A stretch of 64,000 nt of DNA from Cylindrobasidium torrendii FP15055 ss-10 (lineage: Eukaryota > Basidiomycota > Agaricomycetes > Agaricales > Physalacriaceae): contig KN880510.1 in assembly GCA_000934385.1 (NCBI GenBank), positions 40,397-104,396 of the forward strand. Reading direction: 5' to 3'. The notes beneath the pieces are model-generated. The model was not told the origin of the DNA, ran no database searches, and saw only the letters and a list, made by a program, of their open reading frames with translations. Positions within the stretch are counted from its first letter, which is position 1, and each line of letters starts with the position of its first letter. A program made the translations under genes and the position numbers. Of this stretch, positions 36,140-47,000 are shown one piece after another.

Positions 36140-37381
36140 GAGAAGATGCTAGAGGAGAAGCAAGATGCCTGAATTCAGTTTGGGTTTCGAAACGCGCGCG
36201 GAGCGGTGATAACCTCAGCCCGCTTGACCAGCCTACTCGGTGGGCGCGGGCCTGAGAGGACGAGATAATCTGACAAGGCGCTTGACAAGGACACCAAGCA
36301 TCCAGTTTAGAATGGCAGAATGATTGGTGGGAAATGCGTTGCCCAGTGCGCATTGCAATGACGGCGCGACACAAAGACACCGATCATCCATGATCGACCT
36401 TCCGAAAGTTCATGCTGAAAGCCTCAGAGGCGACATATATTAGCATTCTGGTGATTCCTCCAGGATTACTCTACAGACTACTCAAGTTGTTTCTCAAGCT
36501 GCCACCATCTTCCGACGGGCAAAAAGTGCAGCGTGCACAAGGTGCAACATATCGACTACCCAGTGGACAGTCCAAGGCCACAATTATCGTAGAGTTAGTA
36601 AGGATACCAAAAAAATGAAGCGTGTATGTGCCAAACGTCGCTCTAGTGGGAAGACTGCGCCTCAGTATCAACGTTGAGCTGGCTTAAGAACGATGTCAGG
36701 GCTGAGAGCAACAACCAAAGATGGGAATAGATGATACCAAGGTATCCGAGCCCTACTCCATTCTTTCTCGAAAGACAAGGATGCAAACAGGACCTCTGAG
36801 TTATTGCCGTAGTAGCAACTTCGGTGCCAGTCCGCGTTTGGAATTCAATTTAGAATGTCCAAAACGAGCGCAAAGGTGATCACCAACTCGTGTGGCAGCC
36901 ATTGAAATATTGACTCCGCGGATGCTCCTCTACTAACTAACATAGCTTCTGAGCAGAACAGTAGCAGAACGGTGGGAGAAAATGGAGTCACGGATCCCAA
37001 AAGCTTCGTATCATATGTGAGCGGTTGAAACCATTTAGACTTTGCTATTGGGGACTACGAGTACTTGCCGGATCCATGGTAGCATTGTGCGTCAAGGACC
37101 TCGCCAAACCGTGTAACTGAGCCGTTGAGTGGATCCAAAGGTTCAAAGGTTCAATGTCACTGAGAGTCTGCTCGGCCTAAATCAGCAGCAACTTTTTTGA
37201 CAGGGAGGCAGTCTGGATGGGGGATGCTGATTTTGGCGCTGTCTCACGTCTACCAAAGGTTGTTGTATGTTGTGGAAATGCTGTAGGCCGTTTGCTAAAT
37301 CCCGTGAGATTATCCTGTAGAGCGTATGTGTAGTTTACATTGAAATTTACAGTAGAGTGGGTCCTAGATGATGTCCTGCGC
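36140..37381. other. Intergenic region, no supported gene
   Basis: About 1.2 kb between the start of the O-fucosyltransferase-like gene and the stop of the SWIB gene. Only short, signature-less frames. It includes the O-fucosyltransferase promoter. Confidence 0.4.
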
Positions 37382-38306
37382 CTAGCTGCCATCTTCGTCT
37401 GGGTAGAGATGCCTGCAGTACGGTTTAGCAGGGAACACAAGAAAGATATGGTTAACGCACGCGCCCAGCTTCTTGTTCATTTGGAACATGTCAATCTTGT
37501 CGACACTGAACACTGCCCGAAATTTATCGTCCGCAAGGATTTCCCTTTTGTTGTTTGGGTTTTGGAGTTCCTTGTCCTTGATATACACCCAAAGCTTTTT
37601 CACCACCTGCGGCCGAGACTCCTTCTCGCAGCCAATGATTTCAGCAAGGGGGGCGCTGGGAGTGTCAACCGGGGTCAAGATGGCATCGCAAGGAATTGAC
37701 TGACCTCAGGCGCATCAATTTGCTGAACCCGCCCCCGCCTCCGCCCTCCCGTTTCTTGGCAGGTTCAGCCCGTTTCCTCTTTTTTGTCGGCGCCTCGCTG
37801 GATGACACGTCGCTGTCCATATCCGAGTCGATGGTGTCCGCGCTTTTGTACTTGCCGCGCTTCGTCGGGCTCTTCTTCGCGCGTGTCTTGGTCGCTGGCT
37901 TGGCGGTGCTCCGCCGTGAGCGGGCGTTGAGCTCACTGGACAGCTGGCGCGCGATCTCCGCGTCGCCATCGTCCTTGGTCGCCTTCTTGCCTTCATCGGA
38001 GTGTGACGTCTTGCGTCTTTTGGGGCTGGATGGCCCCTCTTCCACTTTGTCGTCGTCGTCTTCGCCTTCGGCATCCTCCTCCTGCTCCTCCTGCTCGGGC
38101 TCTTGGTCTGCCTGGAATTTCGCAAACTCCTCCTTGATGATAGCCTTGACTTCTGCAGCATTCTCATCCATCCACTCCTCTGTTATGTCCTCGTCCATTT
38201 GGGGCAACTTCTCCCGGACGACCTTCACGCTAATCTGGTCCAGGTCGACGTCAGGCGCATTGAGAATGTTCTGTACGAGAAGTGCGATCCGGGAGGTGTC
38301 AGCCAT
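37382..38306 (-). CDS. SWIB/MDM2-domain protein with N-terminal DEK_C-like domain (Uaf30/Spp27-like)
   Basis: Exons 38306-37705, 37655-37461 and 37412-37382 encode 275 residues. Residues about 5-60 (SRIALLVQNIL...ISVKVVREKLPQMD) resemble the DEK C-terminal helical domain seen at the N-terminus of fungal SWIB proteins. A very acidic stretch and basic nuclear-targeting clusters (SPKRRKTSHS, PTKKRKRAEPAKKR) follow. The C-terminal SWIB domain contains LAEIIGCEKESRPQVVKKLW, ELQNPNNKREIL, VDKIDMFQMNKKL and ends HLYPDEDGS. Related proteins act with Pol I (UAF30 in the yeast upstream activating factor) or as chromatin factors (Tri1); which role applies here is inference. Confidence 0.9.
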
Positions 38307-39017
38307 GGTTCAAGTATACAGAGGCGGGGCGAGATTCGTCAAGGGGCAAGTTGGACTTGGGCAGAAAAAGAGTGTTGTTTCGAGCGCACAGCCACTGATT
38401 TCATTTTTGTCTCCGCGGTTCGAACCCGACGGCGTCCATCTTCACGACCACCACCGCTTGGCAGCAGGGGAAAACCAAGGGAAAACGAATGAATAGTTAG
38501 CAAAGCTGCGAATGTCTTGTCTGCACAGCGCGCACGAACAAAATCGGACGGGAGGACGTCCATGAGGTCGAAAACTATGCCGGCATGCCCACTGTGGCCG
38601 ACTTTTATATTCATACCATCATGGTTGTTCCCATCCTCAAAGGAGTATTCTTCGGCCAGAACGAAAGTGACGTTGCTTCCATATACGTACGTCTGGGGCT
38701 CGGTAGGACCTATACTTCACTGCCACCATTGCGGTTTCTGAATGGATCTGAAGAGGAGGGTTAGCCTTTGTGTGGCACAATGCGGTCGGCGCTTAGGTGC
38801 TTCCCACGCTGGGACCCTTGATCATTCCATCGTGAAGCCATCGAAATTTGGTTCCTTCTTCTTTCCAGGTAACTTGCTACTTTGTACATCCTCTGAACCA
38901 ATACTATGGCGCACATTTCGTGGACTTCGACGTCAACGGGTACGGCTTCAACATCTATTCTATTGATCCCTTGGACAATCTCTCTGAAACTCTCATCTAG
39001 CGGTTCAATTCGGCTGT
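38307..39017. promoter_or_regulatory. Divergent promoter region between the SWIB gene and the first eIF4G-like paralog
   Basis: 710 bp with no supported gene. A GGTTCGAACCC word at about 38419 resembles a tRNA B box but has no cloverleaf around it. Confidence 0.35.
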
Positions 39018-40638
39018 ATGGACGAAGACAATGTCAACATATCCCCAGTGACTGAGTCGTCCGCGCCTATCACAACACAAGCGAAACCATTCAAAATAGA
39101 GTCGTTTGGAAGTGTCCCCGCATCCTCCACTACCTACCACATCGTGGCTCCATCTGCGTTCACCACTGCTCGATTTCTCAGCCCCCTGGAGTCTGTTGAT
39201 TACCCTGAAGGAGTCCACGGTCCTGTTATGGCTGCTAGCAACGCTACTGACCAGCGGGTGAATTTCAGGTGGGTAGGCTCTCTCGCTGCCAGACTGTCCT
39301 GTTGAACAAATCCAGATATGATCTTGACTTTCTACTGCAATTTCAATCAGTCGGCATAGACAAGCCTGACGGGCTTCCTTCGCATTTCCACTGTGTGGCA
39401 CCACTTACGTCCTCTGCGATGGTACGCAAGTTCAGAGAGCTAGTCCACAAGCTATCGGAGGGCAACTTTGACTTCGTCTCCTCCCAATTGATCTCGCTGG
39501 CCAACGAGCCTGGATGTGCGAGCAACGGACAAAAGCTTGCCCATCTCACGCGTGTATTGTCTGAATGCGCGACTCGTCCCTCAATCACACCGGCGTTGGT
39601 CGGGATATATGCTCGCCTGTGCGGGGCAATCATGGAAGGGCTGAGCCCAGCGGTTCAGGACCAGGACATCACCAACACCAGAGGCATCCCTCTGAGCAGC
39701 ATCAATCTTTTTCGAGGATGCCTCCTCAATCAAATAAAGGAAGACTTCGAGCGTTTCTGTTTGCGGACGAAGAGATATTCGCATGCTTCAAATCCAGGAA
39801 GAAACAAGGAGATTGTAGAATGCAAAGGCATCAGGGTTGCTCGATTCCTCGGCGAGCTCTTCAAGTCGAAGATGACGGTAGCAATGGGGAGGTTTGTGCG
39901 TACCCGAGCAAAGATACTCATAAAAGTCGACAACCTCGAGGATACAATTGAGCCGCTCTGCGAGCTGCTCGTAACAGCTGGGGAAAGGCTCGAGGATACC
40001 AGAGCCCAACATTGGGAGAAGTTGAATGATTGCTTTACTCGCATGGAGATGGTCTGTAAACGCGAGGATATCAGTTTGCGTCTGAGAAAAAGGTTGCAGG
40101 TCAGTCTTTCCATCGTCCGGAGTGAAAGAGCTCTCACGCGCTACTGCGTTGTATTAGGGTGTCATTGATTTACGAACGTACGAATGGACGCCTCGAAATC
40201 AATTGCCCAACAACCAGAGTGAAGAGAGTGAAGCCTCCTCCGAATCCGAGTCGTCAATGTGTGCTGCGCCGTTACCGTCCGAGTCAGTGCCCGTGGCCAA
40301 TGCACCTGTTTGCAAGTATCATCTCAAGGGTCCGGGCCAATGCACATTTGGGTGAGTCCTGACGTTACCTATTGATATGCCCGCTCATACAGAAGCAGCA
40401 TACATTGTCGCAAGTCACACCCAGATGCCCTACTGCCGTCCGAGGTTCTCTGTAAATGGGGATCTGGTTGCCGCTACAAGCACAATGGGAAGTGAGCAAC
40501 AATTTTCATTCTTAGTCGCACTCGGCCTCATATAACCTGACTAGATGCATATTTTTGCATGATGCTGCTCTAGGTCCTCATGCCTATTATGTTCGGCGTG
40601 GTGGTATTCTACAGAACGGGATGTATGTCCTGATGTGA
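39018..40638 (+). CDS. eIF4G-derived paralog A: eIF4E-binding motif, MIF4G domain, two CCCH zinc fingers
   Basis: Exons 39018-39268, 39316-40099, 40158-40351, 40399-40491 and 40545-40638 encode 471 residues. The N-terminus keeps short eIF4G-like pieces (KIESFGSVPA, SVDYPEGV). It then has an eIF4E-binding motif YDLDFLL (about 85-91) at the same phase-2 intron junction as in eIF4G (FR|YD). A diverged MIF4G domain (about 120-345) contains EGNFDFVSSQLISLANE, IYARLCGAIMEGLSPAVQDQDI and FLGELFKSKMT. There is no MA3 domain. The C-terminus carries a CX9CX5CX3H finger (C397, C407, C413, H417) and a second CX5CX7CX3H cluster (C428, C434, C442, H446). Intact splice sites and an open frame argue against a pseudogene. 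It could bind eIF4E and RNA to regulate translation; this is inference. Confidence 0.85.
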
Positions 40639-41090
40639 GAGGTTGCTCATGGACGATTCGCAACCCAAACAATGTTTGGATTTGTCTTATTTACATGAAG
40701 TTCGTGTGTTAAACGTGGATATCACTATGTGCTTATTTTTGCAACCAAATTGGACTCGTTGTCGATTCTATACATGTCTTTGCTCCAGCTTTGCTACATA
40801 ATTCCTACGGGAAATGCCGAGAGCTGCGTTTCTTACATACAAGCTACGATCGAGTAGACCACGTCTTTGCAAGTACCATCATGTTGAAAAAGTGCACTCT
40901 CCCTAATGGCCTATATATCGTCTTTCCACTTGCGATACATGTCTTTTTCACTAATTTCATATCAAGTGAATGGCTGGCCGGTGTGCTCATGTGATGGGGC
41001 GTGGACGAGGCCTTTGGTGGTTCTTTTCCCAGACCCGAGTCTTTACTAACTTGCAATACCACCACCACTACCAACACCATCGAACAAACG
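40639..41090 (+). other. Gap between the two eIF4G-like paralogs
   Basis: About 450 bp. No further eIF4G-like coding sequence is recognisable, so the second paralog seems to start directly ahead of its MIF4G domain. It presumably contains its promoter. Confidence 0.4.
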
Positions 41091-43749
41091 ATGATAGAAT
41101 CTCATCTCGATGGCGATGACTCTGCTGGCGGTGTTGCAAGTACAGGTGACCGCTTAAAAATCCTTATGCCTGTCGTTGCCTCCGCCAATCGTCGCTGGGA
41201 TCGCAAAGCCCTCGCAAACGCTGATGACAACTCCCCGGAGGTGGTCGACCGTAAGGTCAAGTCATTACTTAACAAACTCTCATTGCCGATATTCGATTCA
41301 ATTTCTGACCAAATCATCTCTTGGGCAAACAAGTCGGAGAACGAGAAGAACGGCCAGACTCTCATTCAGGTCATTCGCCTTGTCTTCGAGAAAGCAACAG
41401 ACGAGGCCGCGTTCTCGGAGATATATGCTCGGTTATGTCGCAAGATGATGGAGCAGATCAGCTCGAAAGTTCAGGACGAGAGCATCAAGAACCAGGACGG
41501 CAAGCCCATCGCTGGTGGCCAACTGTTCCGCAGATATCTGCTTAATCGCTGCCAAGAAGACTTCGAGTATGGGTGGGCCGCGAAGGAGAATGCTACCGCG
41601 GAGGAGAACTCGAAGCATCAGCTCCTGGGGGGCAATGCGAATGGCGACGAAGAAATTGCGCTGTACTCCGACGAATATTATGTTTCGCAGAAGGCGAAAC
41701 GTCGGGGTCTTGGTCTCGTCAAGTTCATTGGCGAGCTTTTCAAGCTGCAGATGTTGACGGAACGGATTATGCACGAGTGTGTCAAGAGGCTGCTAGGTAA
41801 CGTCGAGAACCCCGAGGAAGAGGGGATCGAGTCGCTGTGCAAGCTCCTTACGACTGTTGGCGAGATGCTCGACACTCCAAAAGCAAAGGCGGACATGGAT
41901 GCCTACTTCTCTACCATAAAGAAGCTTCGCGACAGCAACACCATCCACTTGCGTATCCAGTTAATGTTACAGGTATGTGTTTCCTGCAGTGTAACCCTCC
42001 CATTCTGTTGACGTATATGCAATGCATAGAACATCCTTGAACTCCGCGAGCGCAAGTGGCTACCGCGCAACCTCGCAGTTGTTGCTCCACCAGCTGTCCA
42101 AGAGCAAGCGGCAGATGCTACGGACAAGCAACCTCAGCCAGGCGAAGTGCAGACGATACCAATGTCTCGTAGTGCCTTTCTTTGCGGTGATGAGCCTGAG
42201 GGCGCCGAGTCCACCATCAGCTCCAACCGTTGGCCAGTCCCTAGCAAATCAAAGCGTAGTGCAACCCCCGAAGTTGGCAAGACAACTTCCCGCAAGAAAA
42301 GCAAACGGAAGCGGGGGACGCCACGATCCGACTCGCCATCCCCGAGCGCGGCTCAAATGTCTTCACAGCAGCCACAAAGCCCAACAGTGCCCTCTTCACC
42401 TGAGCAAGCGCCTATGCGGAGAAAGCTTATCCTTGCACCACGTTCCAAACCCATCAAATCGGCAAGTGCGACCAGCGTCGATGTCGAGACCACCGCTACA
42501 GAGTCACCAGGGGAAGAGACCGCAGCCACGTCCGATGCCGACGCGAAGCACATAGTTGACGAGGATTTGGAGAGGCTGTTTGCCTTACGGAACCTCGCGG
42601 AGGTAGACGACTACTTCCAGCGATTGCCAGCTGCACATCACCACTTTCTTGTTGGAAAACTCGTGTCAAAGGCTCTTAAGTCCACGCAAGGGGATGCGGA
42701 GCTGGTGGGCGATCTTTTCAGACGAGTACGCGAGAAAAACCTCGCAGAGGTCAGGGCGTTCGAGGAGGGTTTCGCGTCCACTTTAGAGGTCCTAGTACCG
42801 GATGTTGTGATTGACGCGTCAAAGGCGCACGACCTCATGGTGATTATGATGAAGGGTGTAGACTTCGACGAAGGCACGCGAATGCGGCTAACGTTGAAGA
42901 TGCCCAAGGACAGTGAAAGCCCACTTGCCCGCTTTTCTAGTCCACCTGAGTGCGGGCAGCCGGCGCTTGGATGCACACGACCTCTTGACATTAACGACGG
43001 TGTCCCGCCTGCGCAGGACTTCCACCCTGAATCCCCTGACGAGGGGACGGTCTCGGAGGTCTTGACCACACGAGTCCTAGTTTGGGCACTTTACTCCGAA
43101 ACCGACAAAGATGTCCAGGGCCTTTTCCAGCTCAGTAAAGACATACGTGATGCTGCCGTCGAAACCCCTGCGTCGAGTGCAGCCCATGCACGGATGTGCA
43201 GAGTTTTGGTCGAGAATATCCACCCATGCGTCCAGGATCCCGCCGTAGTGGACAACGAGGGGATGGTCCTTGCAGGCGGAGAACTATTCCGAAAGCAACT
43301 ACGGGATGGCTGCAACCACGCTTTATTGCGCATGTTCCCGGCAGCAAGCGCTGGGACCTACTCCGAGGTCCTTAGCAGGCAAAGCAAAGTTGGGCTCACC
43401 CGGTTTATTGCTGAGCTCCTCAAGGTTGAGGTGCTTTCCAAGCAAGATGTACATCGATACATACGTGGGATGTTAACGGCCCTAAACAAATCATACGACG
43501 AGGACGGCCTCGAATCACTCTGTGTGCTCCTCAACCACTCAGGCAAAGTCCTTGAGTGCTCGCGGATTGGATCCACGCTCGTGAACGATTATTTACTTGG
43601 TATTCAGGAATTAGTTGCGAAAGCCTCGTCTTCTTCACGCATGCAAACCGTGTTGCAAGTAAGCTGAATGCATTGATTCTGCGCCGTTTGCATCATTGAC
43701 ACATTTCTAGAGCACCCTAGAGCTTCGCAGACACGGATGGTCTATATGA
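41091..43749 (+). CDS. eIF4G-derived paralog B: MIF4G - MA3 - MIF4G protein without eIF4G N-terminus
   Basis: Exons 41091-41972, 42030-43658 and 43711-43749 encode 849 residues. The start MIESHLDGDD lies just before RRWDRKALAN, the block that precedes MIF4G in eIF4G. The first MIF4G (to about residue 290) is nearly identical to the window's eIF4G, also at nucleotide level. The linker and an MA3 domain (about 473-590, DEDLERLFALRNLAEVDDYFQRLP) follow. Then comes a second, strongly diverged MIF4G-like domain (about 631-836) with ARMCRVLVENIHPCVQDPAV, GGELFRKQL, LTRFIAELLKVE and GLESLCVLLNHSGKVL. It ends LQ|STLELRRHGWSI, mirroring the LQ|xILELRE junction that follows MIF4G in eIF4G. No eIF4E- or PABP-binding part is present. 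A DAP5-like cap-independent or competitor role is possible but unproven. Confidence 0.87.
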
Positions 43750-44098
43750 TTTATGGAATTTTATGCATAAATGATAGTTTATAGTTCGTACATGAAGTAA
43801 ACAGTATCGATTGGATGGATCTGGGATGGATACATGGAATTGGATTTATTGAAATTAAATAATATGATATCCAGAGGTCTTTTGATAAGTTCTCCTTCGC
43901 TGCGACACTCACGCCTCCGGGGAGAGGGCCAAAATTGGAGTGACATCGCAAGAATGCCACTACACAAAAGAATACAAGGGACGGTAAACAGAAATCCATT
44001 GCGGACGCGAACTTGAGTTCAGTATATAGTGTTTATAACATACAATTAATACAAACAATAGTGTAGCGTTCAAAGATACATAGATGTCGACGAAAATC
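43750..44098. other. Convergent 3' region between paralog B and tricalbin
   Basis: About 350 bp, AT-rich at its left side. No gene seen. Confidence 0.4.
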
Positions 44099-47000
44099 TC
44101 ACATGTGCCCCAATGCTCGAGGGACATGGGCCAAGCGGCCGAGAGAAGAAGGCATATGCACTGGAAGCCGTCGAGTGGGCGCCTGTGACTTTGCCTCTGG
44201 CTGCGACACCGGAGGCTTGTCTTCAAGCTCCAAGCGCAGTCGGACCAGACCTTGTCCTCCTTGCAGTTCGCATAATACATCTGCACTCTTGCTCGAGGCT
44301 GCGCTGCCCGCAGAAGAAATGTGTCTCCCAATCTTTCATGGTTTCAGTCAGTAAGTGTTAAAGTAAGAGGACCAACGACTCACATCAACCTCGCCCTCCC
44401 CAAGAGGCGCATCCTTCCCCAAGGCACGATGATCAAACAATGAAATATGCAGCTTCGATGTTCCTCGCACAGTAGCAAAGCTAAAGGATTCGTTCCTGCA
44501 TAGTTGTCAGAACAAAGACGTTAATCCCCATTGACAAGCGGACACACCACTCAGGCATAGCCGTCTTCCCATTGGGAGACGTTGTCTTGAACTCTTCGTT
44601 TCCAAGCCGCATTTTCAGGTATGGTCTAGCCTCTTCAACAGCGAAGTCCTTTGCGTTGAGCGCTGTGACCTTCAAGCTGCCTACACCAATGAAGTTGGAC
44701 CCAGAGGCTGTTAGATGTAGAGACGAAGCCGACTGCCCCGGGCGGGCTGGATGAGATGCTTGTCCTGGAGGGAGACTCGGGGGTACCGCGGGTGTTCTTG
44801 CTTCTTTCGGGCGCCTCATAACGAGTCCAGTCAACCCACGGATGACACCCTTGCCTGCGTGTAATGGTAGGCCACCGATGGTGGTCATTGTCGTGGTCAT
44901 CGCTCGTCCCGCCGACGAAAAGGTTGAAGTCCTTCGACGCGACTTGATCACCATGCCGGGCTGGAAGAGTAATCTCACCCGGACGCGCGACTTGCCACTG
45001 TGCTCAGCCGATGCGAGGGTGAGGTTGATATCGCGTTCGACCGACTGGAATGGCTCAAGCTCCGCGAGGTTGATGGATGCGCTTCCAAGACTCTCTGCTT
45101 GCTCGATCTGATTCCAATCCCACACCTCGATGACACATTCGGCATCCACTCTAGAAGACTTGGGGCATTGTAAGCATGTATGTATCGTTCGTGCTGGGGG
45201 TACGCACCACAACAGCAGTGAAGTCTTCGTTCCAATGGGGGTTCAAGGTCTTTTTCTTGGTCTGCGACTTGAACACCTTCTGGTCGTTGATTGTCACAAC
45301 TGTGAACGGGTCGGAAGTGCCTATGTCGTCTGAGTCAATCGTTGGCCAATGACCAATGTATCGAAGACTTGCCTGAGCGATCAACGGCAGGTAAGTCGCG
45401 TGCGCGAAGAACAGTCATCCGTAGGGTGCCTTGGTCTATAGTGGTGTTATTGATGAGGCTCAGAGAGCAGAGGCGCGACTGACTGTTAACACTTTCCCGT
45501 GCCTCCAATGTGACCGGTACGGGAACGTAGCGGGCTTCGAGAGTAACCGTAGAGACTCTGTCGCAATCTTCACTCGTCAAGGTGTAGGTCTGGGGGCCCT
45601 CCTGCGTGACGCCCCATGAGTAGTGCACGACAGAAAGATACAACGCACTCACCATCGCCGCTCGTAAGAAAACCTTTGCATCCCCTCGCCACTGCCCGAT
45701 AATATCATCCTTCTCACCCTCGTCGGCCTCATTCAAGCGCAGCCAGACTTGTCCGAAGTCCAATTCCTTGACGAAGCCTTCGCCAGTGTAGTTCCACTGC
45801 ATCTTCTTCCCTCGCGCACGCGTTGTAGCAAAGCACGGCCAGTAACCGTTGTCCAGCAAAACCTCGACACGAGCCTTCTTGGACAGTTCGCCTGACATGA
45901 CATTGAAGATGATGATGCCGGACGCTGCAAGGATAATCAGCAAGTTAGTGCCAAAAGCAAAACCATGTAACACACGTTGCGAGAGCAGCTCCTCAATCGA
46001 CATTTCAAGGCCCGTGTCCTCCTCCTTCGCAATTCCTTCCTGATCGGCTCCCTCGGCGTCATCGCCATTCTGGGACCCATCATAAACCGTTGTCGAGGCG
46101 CGGCTGCTCGCACCGTCGCTATTTGTTTCCACAGCGTCCAAATGTGTAGCAACAGCTGGCCGACCGACAACTTCCCCGTCTTCATCATCCGTCGCATCGC
46201 CCCCGTCTGCATCCTGGTTTGGGTCAACCTGGTCTATCTCATTTGCCGCACCATCGAACTTCAGCCCCTTCAGCTTCATCGCTGGCACGAACTCCGCGCG
46301 ATAGTGTAACAGACCCTTGAACTCGCCGCTTTCGTCCTGGCGTAGTGGATCAGCGGCCGTCTTGGTTCCAGTCGACTTATACGGAAATTTCATGGTATCT
46401 TCGTCACTCTCAACAGCTAAGTCTGCGACGCGTAGTTCAATTGATCCAAGAGAGCGATCCTTTGAACTGCCTTGAGTATATTGCAATCCATGCATACTAT
46501 GTTCGGCGTACCTTTGTCAAATGTTGATAGTCCATGCACTCGAGCAATAGTGTTTCCTTCAGCGTGTGCACCGGAATATATATGAACTGTTTCCAGACAG
46601 GATTGAGGTCTAGAAAGGTCAGATACCTGGCATTTTCGACAGTATTGACACGACGCACTGTTATTGATGACCTCCGTACGCCCCAATGTCACATTTGCAA
46701 CCTGCACACGCGTATAAGGGTCGCTCTTCCCGCCAAGGGCTCCCTCGACGTTCTTCACATCAGTCGCTTTCTCGACGAACAATCGCACAACGCCGATGGG
46801 GGGAGTATAACGTTCAGCACCATGCAAGCTTCCGGCCATATTCAAAGGCTTCCATTCCGCCGAAAGCCGTACTTTGCCTACGCCACCTTCGAGACAGAAC
46901 CAGTCAACAGCGCCTGAGGTTGTAGCCGACAAGACGTCCTCGAGGCCGAGGGTGACCCAACCGATGCGTTTGTCGTCGTCTTGGATTTGAATGGTGATAC

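Noticed and set aside
38410..38430. GGTTCGAACCC word resembling a tRNA B box
   Set aside because: The flanks do not form a T stem and no cloverleaf can be drawn on either strand.
39018..43749. Treating the eIF4G-like copies as processed pseudogenes
   Set aside because: They contain introns at ancestral positions, open frames throughout and new 3' exons, so retroposition and simple decay do not fit.
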